DNA from: Caulobacteraceae bacterium
GTDB taxonomy: Bacteria; Pseudomonadota; Alphaproteobacteria; Caulobacterales; Caulobacteraceae
Length of the DNA: 64,000 nt
Direction: 5' to 3'
Assembly: GCA_027487945.1 (NCBI GenBank)
Contig: JAIYCQ010000003.1
Span: forward strand, 43,451 to 107,450
In this document: in pieces, positions 27,524-35,454 of the stretch
Numbering within the stretch: the stretch's first letter is position 1
Layout: the number at the start of each line of letters is the position of its first letter
Translations under genes and position numbers: made by a program
Notes under the pieces: model-generated
The model's database searches: none
What the model saw: the letters and a program-made list of their open reading frames with translations, nothing else
Told to the model about the DNA's origin: nothing

Positions 27524-27682
27524 CAATCCTCCCCGGCTTGCCGGGGAGGGGGACCGCCGGAACGGCGGTGAAGGGGAGATGCCGCGCGGTGAGTCCCTTC
27601 AGCACCGTGGAACGAGTCTGTGCACCGACTCCCCTCCACCATGCTCCGCATGGTCCCCCTCCCCGCGATGCGGGGAGGATTG
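27524..27682. repeat. Composite palindromic repeat, CCTCCCC variant (copy 4)
   Basis: About 159 bp, beginning 8 bases after the MDR stop. Its ends are a perfect inverted pair (CAATCCTCCCCG / CGGGGAGGATTG); inside are GGACCGCCGGAACGGCGGTGA and ATGCTCCGCATGGTCC palindromes. It ends 13 bases before the operator of the GbsR-like gene. Confidence 0.75.
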
Positions 27683-27694
27683 CGCAATTCCCAG

Positions 27695-27722
27695 TTTCTG
27701 TTATTTCTGTCTCGACAGAAAT
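27695..27722 (+). promoter_or_regulatory. Palindromic operator upstream of GbsR-like regulator
   Basis: The 20-mer ATTTCTGTCTCGACAGAAAT (27703-27722) is a perfect 8-bp inverted repeat with a 4-base loop, and an extra direct half-site TTTCTGT lies at 27695-27701. It is AT-rich in a GC-rich region and stands 13 bases before the GTG start of the regulator gene. No U-run follows, so an operator for autoregulation is the best reading. Confidence 0.65.
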
Positions 27723-27734
27723 CCGAGAACGGCC

Positions 27735-28259
27735 GTGGACCTCACCCCCGCCATGCAGCGCTACATCCTCCACTGGGGGGAGATGGGGACGCGGTGGGGC
27801 GTCAACCGGTCGGTGGCCCAGATCCAGGCGCTGCTGTTCCTGGCCGGGCGGCCGATGCACGCCGAGGAAATCGCGCAGACGCTGAGCATCGCGCGGTCGA
27901 ACGTCTCCAACAGCCTCAAGGAACTGCAGGGCTGGGGTCTGATCCGCCTCCTCCACCTTCCCGGCGACCGGCGCGACCACTTCGAGGGCAGGACCGATCC
28001 CTGGGACATGCTGACCCTGATCGTCGAGGGCCGGAAGAAGCGCGAGATCGACCCGACGCTGGAGATGCTGGCCGCCTGCGTGGCGGAGGCCGAGGCCGAC
28101 CCGGCCACCCCTTCGGGGGTGAAGGCGCGACTCAAGGACATGCAAGGGTTCATGGCCCGGCTGGACCGCTGGTACGACCAGGTCCGCCAGATCCCGCGCC
28201 CGACGCTGGTCAAGCTGATGGGCCTGGGCGCCAAGGTCGCCGGGTTCATAGGACGCTAG
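27735..28259 (+). CDS. GbsR/MarR-type transcriptional regulator
   Basis: 174 residues from a GTG start (VDLTPAMQRYILHWGEMGTRWG). A winged helix-turn-helix spans about 20-85 (RPMHAEEIAQTLSIARSNVSNSLKELQGWGLI, then DRRDHFEG). The pattern matches the GbsR branch of MarR-like regulators. An upstream in-frame extension overlaps the MDR gene and the repeat and is not family-like. A perfect palindrome lies just upstream, so it probably represses its own operon with the two downstream genes (17- and 12-base gaps). The effector is unknown. Confidence 0.82.
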   Translation: MDLTPAMQRYILHWGEMGTRWGVNRSVAQIQALLFLAGRPMHAEEIAQTLSIARSNVSNSLKELQGWGLIRLLHLPGDRRDHFEGRTDPWDMLTLIVEGRKKREIDPTLEMLAACVAEAEADPATPSGVKARLKDMQGFMARLDRWYDQVRQIPRPTLVKLMGLGAKVAGFIGR

Positions 28260-28275
28260 AGAGGGAGACGAGACG

Positions 28276-28935
28276 ATGGAACGGGTGCTGAGGGGATACC
28301 AGGGGGCGGCAGCCCCGGCCCGGGCCAAACCCGGCTTTGTCCCCCTCGACTTCCCCGCCCTGCTCGGTCCCGATGCCTGGGCCCGGCTGCCAGCCGCCGT
28401 CCAGCACCGGTTCGCGGCCCACCCGGCCCTGGGCCTGAACATCCTCTACGACGGGCGCATGGTGGTCGAGGCGAACGGGTTCGGCCGCATGGTCTCGCAG
28501 GTCTGCCGCCTCATCGGCACGCCGCTGGCGCCCTGGACCGGCGCCGACGTGCCGACCTCGGTCGATGTGCACCAAGACCATCGCGGCGGGCTGGTCTGGG
28601 CCCGCACCTACCGCTTCGACCGCCGCTCGCCGGTGCTGGTCAGCTCGACCAAGCTGATGACCGCTGACGGCGAGCTGCTGGAGGTGGTGCGCGGTGGCCT
28701 CGGCATGGCGCTGATCGTCAGCGTCGAGGACGGGGCGCTGCACTTCCGCAGCCGCCGCTACTTCTTCAGCCTTGGCCCGCTGCGCCTGCCGATCCCCGAC
28801 CTGCTGACCCCCGGCCGGGCCCATGTCGTCCATCGCGATGTCGGCGAGGGCCGGTTCCGCTTCACCATGGACTTCCACCACCCCTGGTTCGGCCGCACCC
28901 TGTTCCAGGACGGCGTGTTCCGGGATCCGGCGTAG
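28276..28935 (+). CDS. DUF4166 domain protein
   Basis: 219 residues, soluble. It follows the DUF4166 pattern: a basic N-terminus, LPAAVQHRFAAHP, YDGRM, the GFGRMVSQVCRLIGTPLAPW block and a C-terminal beta-rich part ending FHHPWFGRTLFQDGVF. No enzymatic motif is evident; lipocalin-like or START-like beta structure is possible. In other genomes DUF4166 is often attached to or beside SDR-type oxidoreductases, and the next gene here encodes one. Confidence 0.78.
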   Translation: MERVLRGYQGAAAPARAKPGFVPLDFPALLGPDAWARLPAAVQHRFAAHPALGLNILYDGRMVVEANGFGRMVSQVCRLIGTPLAPWTGADVPTSVDVHQDHRGGLVWARTYRFDRRSPVLVSSTKLMTADGELLEVVRGGLGMALIVSVEDGALHFRSRRYFFSLGPLRLPIPDLLTPGRAHVVHRDVGEGRFRFTMDFHHPWFGRTLFQDGVFRDPA

Positions 28936-28947
28936 GAGACTTCCGCC

Positions 28948-30399
28948 ATGACCGCCGTGCTGATCCTGCTCATCTGTCAGGGTGTACTCGGGGCGATCGA
29001 CACCCTGTGGCACCACGAGGCGACCGCCCGGCTGCCCGCCAGTCCGACGGCGCGGCCGGAGCTGGTGCTGCACGGGCTGCGGGAGGCGATCTATGCGGTG
29101 ATCTTCCTCACCCTGCCCTGGATGCGGTGGGAGGGCTGGCTGGCCTGGGCGCTGGCGGCGCTGCTGGCGGTGGAGATCATCATCACCCTGCAGGACTTCC
29201 TGCTTGAGGACCGCACCCGTCGCCTGCCGCCGACCGAGCGGGTGCTGCACACGGTCATGGCCATCGGCTTTGGCGTGCTGCTGGCCCTGCTCGCGCCGCT
29301 GCTGGTCGAGTGGGCCGCGCGACCGACCACCTTCGTCGCCGAGAGCCACGGCTGGCTGTCGTGGATCGCCACTGCGCTTGGCCTGGGCGTGCTGGTCTGG
29401 ACCGTCCGCGACCTGGCGGCCGGAACCCGCGCGCCGGACCATGCCGCCTCGGCCGGAGCGCCCAGCGGCCGCACGGTGCTGGTCACCGGCGCCACGGGCT
29501 TCATCGGCGCGGTCCTGATGGACCGGCTGATTGCGCGCGGCGACCGCGTGGTGGCGCTGGTCCGCGACGACATGGCCGCCCGCCTGCGCTGGCCCAGGCG
29601 CGTGCTGTTCGTACGGAGCCTGTCGGAGATCCCGACGGAGATGCGGATCGACGCCGTGGTCAACTTGGCCGGGGCGCCGGTCGCGGCGGGGCCCTGGACG
29701 GCCGGACGCCGTGGGCTGTTGCTCGGCAGCCGGGTGGACACCACCCGCGCCGTCGGCGCCCTGCTGGACCGGCTGGAGCGCCGCCCCGGCGTGGTGGTCC
29801 ATGCCTCGGCCACCGGCATCTACGGCGACCGGGGCGAGGCGCGGCTCGACGAGACGTCGCCGGCCGGGAACGGCTTCATGGCCGACCTGGTGCGGCTCTG
29901 GGAGGTCGAGCAGTCGAAGCCGGCGACCAGCGGGACGCGGGTTTGCAGCCTGCGCTTCGGCATGGTGTTCGACGACGGCGGCGGGCCGCTGGCCCTGCTG
30001 GTCCTGCCCGCACGCTTCGGCGTCGCGGCCGTCCTGGGCGGCGGGCGACAATGGACGCCCTGGATCCATCTCGAGGACGCCGTACGGCTGATCGAGACCG
30101 CGCTACGCGACGCCCGCTACAGCGGCCCGATCAACGCCGTGGCCCCCGACGGGGTCACCCAGGGCGAGCTGACCCGGGCCCTGGCCTTCCAGTTACGCAC
30201 GCCGCAGTGGCTGCGCATCCCGGCGTGGCCGCTGCGCCTGCTGCTGGGCGAGATGTCCGACCTGTTCCTGGCGAGCCAGAGGGTGGAGCCGGGACGGCTG
30301 CGCGCCCTGGGCTTCCAGTGGACCCGGCCGACCCTTCCCGATGTGTTCGAGCCCGCCGCTGCGCCGAGGGACACCGCCCGGCCGAGCCTCGCGGCCTGA
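28948..30399 (+). CDS. Fusion of four-helix membrane domain and TIGR01777-type NAD(P)-dependent epimerase
   Basis: 483 residues. The first 155 residues contain about four membrane helices; a conserved-looking WHHE (near residue 22) and LHGLREAIYAV are noteworthy. Residues about 170-465 form an extended SDR: VTGATGFIGAVL nucleotide-binding motif, HASATGIYGDRGE with the SDR Tyr, and the TIGR01777 marks (WTPWIHLEDAV, INAVAPDGVTQGEL). TIGR01777 proteins (SulA/YfcH, SDR39U) have poorly known substrates. The fusion suggests a membrane-bound substrate, perhaps lipid. It is third in the GbsR-DUF4166 operon and ends before a bidirectional terminator. Confidence 0.85.
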   Translation: MTAVLILLICQGVLGAIDTLWHHEATARLPASPTARPELVLHGLREAIYAVIFLTLPWMRWEGWLAWALAALLAVEIIITLQDFLLEDRTRRLPPTERVLHTVMAIGFGVLLALLAPLLVEWAARPTTFVAESHGWLSWIATALGLGVLVWTVRDLAAGTRAPDHAASAGAPSGRTVLVTGATGFIGAVLMDRLIARGDRVVALVRDDMAARLRWPRRVLFVRSLSEIPTEMRIDAVVNLAGAPVAAGPWTAGRRGLLLGSRVDTTRAVGALLDRLERRPGVVVHASATGIYGDRGEARLDETSPAGNGFMADLVRLWEVEQSKPATSGTRVCSLRFGMVFDDGGGPLALLVLPARFGVAAVLGGGRQWTPWIHLEDAVRLIETALRDARYSGPINAVAPDGVTQGELTRALAFQLRTPQWLRIPAWPLRLLLGEMSDLFLASQRVEPGRLRALGFQWTRPTLPDVFEPAAAPRDTARPSLAA

Positions 30400-30523
30400 G
30401 AACTGGACCTCGCGCGAAGACGCCCTGGCCCGGTTTACGGGATCAGTTGAAGGAGTCTCCGCCGATCCTGTGCGTCCCGGGGGCGGATCTGGACGCCCGT
30501 CCCCGGCTTCACGTCGGAATGAG

Positions 30524-30553
30524 AAAGGCCCGGAGCAAACGCTCCGGGCCTTC
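30524..30553. terminator. Bidirectional terminator between SDR fusion gene and etfA
   Basis: A 12-bp perfect stem (AAGGCCCGGAGC / GCTCCGGGCCTT) with loop AAAC, followed by TCGTTCTTTC on the plus strand. It lies 125 bases past the plus-strand SDR stop and 29 bases past the etfA stop. Confidence 0.75.
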
Positions 30554-30581
30554 GTCGTTCTTTCAGGCTGTGGACCGGGCC

Positions 30582-31511
30582 TTAGCCCAGCGCGGCCATC
30601 AGTTCCGGCACGGCGGCCTTGTAGTCGGCGACCAGGCCGTAGTCGGCGACCTGGAAGATCGGCGCGTCGGCGTCCTTGTTGATCGCAACGATCACCTTGG
30701 AGTCCTTCATGCCGGCCAGGTGCTGGATGGCGCCGGAGATGCCGATGGCGATGTAGAGCGCCGGGGCGACGACCTTGCCGGTCTGGCCGACCTGGTAGTC
30801 GTTCGGCGCATAGCCGGCGTCCACTGCGGCGCGCGAGGCGCCGACGGCGGCGCCGAGCTTGTCGGCCAGCGGCTCGATGACCTTCTGGAACTCTTCGGCC
30901 GAGCCCATGGCGCGGCCGCCCGAGACGACGATCTTGGCGGCCGTCAGTTCCGGGCGGTCAGACTTGACCATCTCTTCCGACTGGAAGCGCGACTTGGCGG
31001 CCGAGGCCGCGGCCGTCTTCTCGACCGGAGCAGAGCCGCCTTCACCAGCCGCCTTGAAGGCGGTCGGGCGGACGGTCAGGACCTTGGTCTTGTCGGCGGT
31101 CTGGACGGTCTCCAGCGCGTTGCCGGCGTAGATCGGGCGCACGAAGGTGTCGGCGGACACGACCTCGATCACGTCCGAGATCGGCGAGGCGTCGAGCCTG
31201 GCGGCCACGCGGGGGGCGAAGTTCTTGCCCGCCGAGGTGGCCGGGACCAGCACCGCGTCATAACCGCCGGCCAGGCCGACGATGGTGTCGCAGATGGCTT
31301 CAGCGATCCCGTGGCCCACGTCAGCGCCCTCGGCCAGGATGACCTTGCGCACGCCGTCGATCTTGCCGGCGGCGGCGGCCACGGCGTCGGCGCCCTGGCC
31401 CAGGACCAGGACGTCCACGTCGCCCGAGATCGCCAGGGCGGCGGTGACGGTCTTGTGGGTGGTGTCGCGCAGCTGCGCGTTGTCGTTATCGGCGACGACG
31501 AGTACGGCCAT
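30582..31511 (-). CDS. etfA: Electron transfer flavoprotein alpha subunit
   Basis: 309 residues. The C-terminal FAD domain is well conserved: [59 protein letters not shown], then [20 protein letters not shown]. With EtfB it carries electrons from acyl-CoA dehydrogenases to ETF-ubiquinone oxidoreductase. The start overlaps the etfB stop by one base (TGATG), ensuring matched translation. Confidence 0.96.
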   Translation of the reverse strand: MAVLVVADNDNAQLRDTTHKTVTAALAISGDVDVLVLGQGADAVAAAAGKIDGVRKVILAEGADVGHGIAEAICDTIVGLAGGYDAVLVPATSAGKNFAPRVAARLDASPISDVIEVVSADTFVRPIYAGNALETVQTADKTKVLTVRPTAFKAAGEGGSAPVEKTAAASAAKSRFQSEEMVKSDRPELTAAKIVVSGGRAMGSAEEFQKVIEPLADKLGAAVGASRAAVDAGYAPNDYQVGQTGKVVAPALYIAIGISGAIQHLAGMKDSKVIVAINKDADAPIFQVADYGLVADYKAAVPELMAALG

Positions 31512-32260
31512 CAGAGCACCCCCGCTTCAGTCTTGAGTTTGGTCACCAGTTCGGCGGCGTTTTCGACCTTGATGCCGGCCGAACGCTTGGCGGGCTCGGT
31601 CACCTTGAGCACCTTCAGGCGCGGCACGACATCGACGCCGTAGTCGGCCGTCGTCTTGGTCGCGATTTCCTTCTTCTTCGCCTTCATGATGTTGGGCAGC
31701 GAAGCGTAGCGCGGCTCGTTGAGGCGCAGGTCGGCGGTGATCACCGCCGGCAGATCGACTTCCAGAACCTGCAGACCGCCATCGACCTCGCGGGTCACCA
31801 CGGCCTTGCCGCCGGCGATCTCGACCTTGCTGGCAAAGGTCGCCTGCGGCCAGTCGAGGAGGGTCGAGAGCATCTGGCCGACGGCGTTGTTGTCACCGTC
31901 GATGGCCTGCTTGCCCATGACGACCACGTCGGCGCCCTCTTCCTTCGCCACGGCGGCGAGGAGCTTGGCCACGGCCAGCGGCTCGACGTCGGTGTCCGAC
32001 TGGATGAGGATGCCGCGGTCGCCGCCCATGGCGAGCGCCGTGCGGATGGTTTCCTGCGCCTGGGCCGGGCCGATCGAGACGATCACGACCTCGGTGGCGA
32101 CACCCTTTTCCTTGAGACGGACGGCCTCTTCGACCGCGATCTCGCAGAAGGGGTTCATGGACATTTTGACGTTGGCCAGGTCGACGCCCGACTGGTCGGG
32201 CTTCACCCGAGCCTTCACGTTATAATCGATCACCCGTTTGACCGGGACGAGCACCTTCAT
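31511..32260 (-). CDS. etfB: Electron transfer flavoprotein beta subunit
   Basis: 249 residues from the ATG at 32260 ([20 protein letters not shown]). The AMP-binding and recognition-loop region is typical: [27 protein letters not shown] and [22 protein letters not shown]. An upstream in-frame TTG extension is not family-like. It is the partner of EtfA and lies downstream of the cobalamin adenosyltransferase gene, separated by a convergently or independently read small plus-strand gene. Confidence 0.96.
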   Translation of the reverse strand: MKVLVPVKRVIDYNVKARVKPDQSGVDLANVKMSMNPFCEIAVEEAVRLKEKGVATEVVIVSIGPAQAQETIRTALAMGGDRGILIQSDTDVEPLAVAKLLAAVAKEEGADVVVMGKQAIDGDNNAVGQMLSTLLDWPQATFASKVEIAGGKAVVTREVDGGLQVLEVDLPAVITADLRLNEPRYASLPNIMKAKKKEIATKTTADYGVDVVPRLKVLKVTEPAKRSAGIKVENAAELVTKLKTEAGVL

Positions 32261-32421
32261 GGGCTTATTCCGCCGTGTTGCGTTGCGAAAAATCTTGCGC
32301 GAACAGGCTGATACCGACTCCCGCGCGCAATGCAAGTTTCCGTTCGGGTTAATCTGGGGCCGGAAAAATGCCCGACAAGGCCTGCTAGGCTGTCGCCGTC
32401 GTTTGCGATAAAGGCCCGCGC

Positions 32422-32781
32422 ATGAATCCGACCATCGACCGCCTGAAGCTTATCTTCCTCGGCCTGTTCGCCGTCGGCTGCGCCGCGCTGTGGGCCTATC
32501 AGATCCTCTACGTCTGGCCGGCCAAGCGCTGCGAGGGCGGCGGACAGTGGTGGGACAGCAGCCGCCGGGTGTGCGCCCAGCCGATCTACATTCCCGACAT
32601 CACCGGGCGTCCGGAAGGCGTCAGCCGCAAGGCCTGGTCCGAACAGAAGGCGGCTGAAGAGACCCAGCGCGACCATCTGGGATACCCGGCCGCGACTCCG
32701 GCCCCTGCCACGGCTCCGGTCGTCAAGGCGCCCGCGCCGGCTCCAACGCAGACTCCGGCTCCGGCTCCGGCAGCAAAATAG
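32422..32781 (+). CDS. Small membrane-anchored protein with Ala/Pro tail (unknown)
   Basis: 119 residues. One N-terminal membrane helix (about 8-30), a short domain with two Cys (37 and 51; [19 protein letters not shown]) that could pair in the periplasm, then a low-complexity Pro/Ala/Thr tail. No family is recognised. It is read opposite to etfB and to the adenosyltransferase gene and abuts the latter's stop base-to-base (32781/32782), so no shared terminator fits between them. Confidence 0.65.
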   Translation: MNPTIDRLKLIFLGLFAVGCAALWAYQILYVWPAKRCEGGGQWWDSSRRVCAQPIYIPDITGRPEGVSRKAWSEQKAAEETQRDHLGYPAATPAPATAPVVKAPAPAPTQTPAPAPAAK

Positions 32782-33360
32782 CTAGCGGGTCGCGCCCGGG
32801 ACCCAGAGGACGTCGCCAGCGCCCTTGTGGTTGGCCCAGCGTCCGGCGACGAACAGGAGATCCGACAGGCGGTTGAGATATTTGACCGCAGCCGCGCTGA
32901 CCGGCTCGTCCGGCAGGCTGGCCAGGGTCACGCAGGCCCGTTCTGCGCGACGGCAGACCGTCCGCGCCAGGTGCAGCGCCGCCGCCGCCGGCGTGCCGCC
33001 GGGCAGGACGAACGAGGTCAGGTCCGACAGCTCGCTGTTCAGCTGGTCGATCTCCCGCTCGAGCCGGTCGACCTGCGAATCGAGGATCCGCAACGGCTCC
33101 CAGCCCAGCGGCTCGCCGCGGTCGGGGGTCGCCAGATCGGCGCCGAGATCGAAGAGATCGTTCTGGGCCCGGGCCAGGATCGCGTCGAGCACCGGATCGC
33201 CGCCGGTGTGCAGACGCACAAGACCCAGACAGCTGTTGGTCTCGTCGACCGTCCCGTAGGCCTCGACCCGGGGGTCGTCCTTCGGGACCGGCTGGCCGGT
33301 CGACAACCGGGTCGTGCCGTCGTCGCCGGTGCGGGTGTAGATGCGATTGAGCGTGACCAT
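32782..33360 (-). CDS. PduO-type ATP:cob(I)alamin adenosyltransferase
   Basis: 192 residues from the ATG at 33360 (MVTLNRIYTRTGDDGTT). It carries the ATP-binding TGDDGTTRL, the VDETNSCLGL segment, the FVLPGG turn and the RTVCRRAERACV helix with its Arg residues, all marks of the PduO/MMAB family rather than the CobA/BtuR family. It makes adenosylcobalamin, the cofactor needed by methylmalonyl- and ethylmalonyl-CoA mutases. It follows the HIG1-type membrane gene by 5 bases. Links to acyl-CoA metabolism fit the neighbouring etfBA. Confidence 0.92.
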   Translation of the reverse strand: MVTLNRIYTRTGDDGTTRLSTGQPVPKDDPRVEAYGTVDETNSCLGLVRLHTGGDPVLDAILARAQNDLFDLGADLATPDRGEPLGWEPLRILDSQVDRLEREIDQLNSELSDLTSFVLPGGTPAAAALHLARTVCRRAERACVTLASLPDEPVSAAAVKYLNRLSDLLFVAGRWANHKGAGDVLWVPGATR

Positions 33361-33365
33361 CGCCG

Positions 33366-33566
33366 TCAGCCCCGCGTCTTCCACCAGAAGGCGGCGACCA
33401 GCACCATGACGGCGACGAACTGCAGCAGCACCCGCAGCCGCATCAGGCGGTTGGAGTAGGATCGGCCGAAGTCGCCGCCCCTGTAGAGGGCGTAGAGCCC
33501 GCCGAGCAGGGCGATCAGCACCGCTGCCAGGGAGACGGGGACGAGAATATCGAAGAGCGTGTCCAT
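33366..33566 (-). CDS. HIG1-domain twin transmembrane protein
   Basis: 66 residues with two hydrophobic helices separated by a basic loop (YRGGDFGRSYSNRLMRLRVLLQ). The N-R-L-M-R-x-R-V-x-x-Q pattern is that of HIG1/twin-transmembrane proteins, which in mitochondria assist respiratory complexes. In alphaproteobacteria this gene is often next to the cobalamin adenosyltransferase, as here (5-base gap). Its molecular role in bacteria is not established. Confidence 0.8.
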   Translation of the reverse strand: MDTLFDILVPVSLAAVLIALLGGLYALYRGGDFGRSYSNRLMRLRVLLQFVAVMVLVAAFWWKTRG

Positions 33567-33644
33567 CTCCCCCTATCTAGCGCGGATGCCCCTTTCCGGC
33601 CACCAAGGCCTTCCATAGAGGCTTCATGGCCTCTGGCCGAGCGC

Positions 33645-33655
33645 GTTCATTGAGC
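33645..33655. promoter_or_regulatory. Distal TetR-type operator
   Basis: GTTCATTGAGC, an 11-mer near-palindrome that extends to a 17-base imperfect one (CGCG...CGCG outside). Its centre is 139 bp upstream of the nearest of two similar sites at 33784-33807. Confidence 0.45.
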
Positions 33656-33742
33656 GCGTGCTACCCAAGACAGGCCATCCGGATGGCCATGTCACCGGTT
33701 TCCGCACTGTTTTTGCAGCGAAACGATTGTCAGAAAAAGTTC

Positions 33743-33769
33743 TTGCAACAGGATCACAGCCGGTATAAC
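33743..33769 (+). promoter_or_regulatory. Probable sigma-70-type promoter for the TetR unit
   Basis: TTGCAA (33743-33748) and TATAAC (33764-33769) with a 15-base spacer, in a locally AT-rich patch of the 304-base gap 33567-33870. Transcription would start just before the paired operators and run into the small helical gene at 33871. Confidence 0.5.
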
Positions 33770-33783
33770 CGACGCCTCACGTT

Positions 33784-33807
33784 GCTCGTTGAGCATGTTC
33801 ATTGAAC
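33784..33807. promoter_or_regulatory. Paired TetR-type operators
   Basis: Two 11-mers, GCTCGTTGAGC (33784-33794) and GTTCATTGAAC (33797-33807, a perfect palindrome about its central T). Their centres are 13 bp apart, so the two sites lie close together and could bind adjacent dimers. They lie immediately downstream of the predicted start of transcription, a repressing position. Confidence 0.6.
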
Positions 33808-33870
33808 GCGATCACCACCTCACCGCGGATCGCGAGGATCCTGTAGCGGGGAGGCGAGACGGAGCCATTC

Positions 33871-34092
33871 ATGGGGAACGCCCAAAGCGCCGCCGCCGCC
33901 AGGCCGGCGTCGAACAGTGAAACCATCGCCGAGGTTCGGCAGTTGATCGAGGACCTGCGCGACGCCGCGCAGGACGGTCGCGATCTCGCGCGTCGGTATG
34001 CGGACGTCCTGGTGAAGGTCGTCGAGGAATACTGCGGAGAATTCGAGCAGCGCGCCGAGGCCGCACTGGCCCGTCTGGAGGCCGAGCAATGA
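33871..34092 (+). CDS. Small helical protein upstream of TetR gene (unknown)
   Basis: 73 residues, predicted almost wholly alpha-helical after a 15-residue Ala/Ser start, with alternating acidic and basic residues (VRQLIEDLRDAAQDGRDLARRYADVLVKVVEEYC). One Cys near residue 54. Its last four bases overlap the TetR start (ATGA), and a purine-rich site (GGGGAGGCGAGACGGAG) precedes the ATG, so it looks translated and coupled. No family recognised; a regulator-binding peptide or envelope helix are equally possible. Confidence 0.6.
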   Translation: MGNAQSAAAARPASNSETIAEVRQLIEDLRDAAQDGRDLARRYADVLVKVVEEYCGEFEQRAEAALARLEAEQ

Positions 34093-34736
34093 ACCATATC
34101 CCCATGCACATGACCGCGCCGGCCATCCGGCCGCAGAAGATGACCCGCCGCGCCATGGCCAAGCAGCAGACCCGCGAAAAGGTCCTGCAGTCCGCGCGAG
34201 ACCTGTTCATCGAGCGTGGCTATGAAGGCGCGACGATCCGCGACATCGCCCGGGCCGCCGGCATGTCGACGGGTGCTGTCTTCGCCAGCTTCGCCGACAA
34301 GAACGAGCTGTTCGACGCCATCCTGAACGACGACTTCGCCGCCCTGCTCGAGCCGATGCAGGACGCCGTCGTCGGCGCGACCACCGCCCGGGAGGCCCTG
34401 GTCGGCATGTTCGGCGCCGCCTATCGCGCCCACGCCCATCAGCTGCCGCTGATCCAGGCGGCGCTGGCCGCGTCCTGGACGCGCACCCCGGAAGCCGAGC
34501 GCCTGCGCCGTGAAAGCATGCGGCCGATCCGCAGCCTGGTCCTCGAGGTGCTCGAGCGCGGCGTGGAGCGCGGCGAACTCGCGCAGCGGTTCGACCTGCG
34601 CCTCATCGCCGAGATGGTCTGGGACCTGTTCCTGGCCGGCTACCGTCCCGCCGCCTTCGACGGCGTGTCCGTCGAGAACCAGACCGAGAAGCTGGCGGAC
34701 CGGATCGACGTGGTGCTGACGGCAATCAGGACGTAG
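34089..34736 (+). CDS. TetR family transcriptional regulator (first of two)
   Basis: 215 residues. The N-terminal DNA-binding domain is typical: REKVLQSARDLFIERGYEGATIRDIARAAGMSTGAVFASFADKNELFDAI. The C-terminal ligand domain is not diagnostic. An N-terminal extension (MNHIPMHMTAPAIRPQ) precedes the HTH; a start at the later ATG (34131 or 34141 region) is possible. Three similar palindromes upstream suggest autorepression. The second TetR gene starts 52 bases after its stop. Confidence 0.88.
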   Translation: MNHIPMHMTAPAIRPQKMTRRAMAKQQTREKVLQSARDLFIERGYEGATIRDIARAAGMSTGAVFASFADKNELFDAILNDDFAALLEPMQDAVVGATTAREALVGMFGAAYRAHAHQLPLIQAALAASWTRTPEAERLRRESMRPIRSLVLEVLERGVERGELAQRFDLRLIAEMVWDLFLAGYRPAAFDGVSVENQTEKLADRIDVVLTAIRT

Positions 34737-34788
34737 TGAACTCGCCGCCTTTCCCGCAAGGGGGCGTGGCTGTCCGGGGGGACACCGT

Positions 34789-35391
34789 TTGGGTATACGC
34801 GAGACACAGAAGCGGGAAACGCGCCGCCGGGTGCTTGAGGCGGCGCGCGACCTCTTCAACGAGATCGGCTACGAAGAAACCACCATCCGCGCCGTGGCGG
34901 AACGGGCGGGCGTGTCGGTCGGCAGTGTGTTCACGACCTTTGCGTCAAAGGCCGATGTCCTCAGCCAGGTCATGGATGACCGGGTGGACGCCCTCTACAG
35001 CGAACTGGAGCACGTCGCACGCCACATGCGCGGCTCGGTCGTCGACCGGCTCTGTTCGCTGTTCGCAATCCACTACGACTTCGAATGTCGGCGGGTGCGA
35101 CTGTTCCTCGCCCACATCGCCGCCTCGTTCAGCCCGACGCTGGAGGCGAGCACCGTCCCCTACGGTCGCAACCACCGCTTCAAGGGCATGATCATAGACA
35201 TGCTGCGCGAGGGCCAGACCCGGGGCGAGGTGCGCGAGGACGCCGACCTGGAGCTGATCCTGGACACCCTGATGGGCGCCTATGCCTGGAACTACCGCCT
35301 GGCGGCGGCCGGTCGCGCCGATCACGCCGACATGACCGCGATCATGGAACGCCAGATCCGGCTGATCTTCCACGGTCTGCTGCCGCGCTGA
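34789..35391 (+). CDS. TetR family transcriptional regulator (second of two)
   Basis: 200 residues from a TTG start (LGIRETQKRETRRRVLEAARDLF). The HTH (GYEETTIRAVAERAGVSVGSVFTTFASKADVL) is clearly similar to that of the preceding regulator, suggesting an old tandem duplication, but the C-terminal halves differ, so ligands probably differ. A small palindrome (TGTCCGGGGGGACA) lies just before the start. The regulated genes are unknown; the acyl-CoA dehydrogenase next door on the opposite strand is a candidate. Confidence 0.88.
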   Translation: MGIRETQKRETRRRVLEAARDLFNEIGYEETTIRAVAERAGVSVGSVFTTFASKADVLSQVMDDRVDALYSELEHVARHMRGSVVDRLCSLFAIHYDFECRRVRLFLAHIAASFSPTLEASTVPYGRNHRFKGMIIDMLREGQTRGEVREDADLELILDTLMGAYAWNYRLAAAGRADHADMTAIMERQIRLIFHGLLPR

Positions 35392-35454
35392 TTGTGGCGG
35401 GCGGTTCAAGATGTCCCTTCAGGGCCACCTCGAACCGCCCCCGATCGCACGGCC

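Noticed and set aside
28246..30069. A 607-codon open frame on the minus strand
   Set aside because: Antisense to DUF4166 and the SDR fusion, with Gln/Arg/His-rich shadow composition.
33567..33870. Possible cobalamin riboswitch near the adenosyltransferase genes
   Set aside because: No B12-box-like sequence is seen, and the palindromes present fit TetR-type operators for the plus-strand unit.
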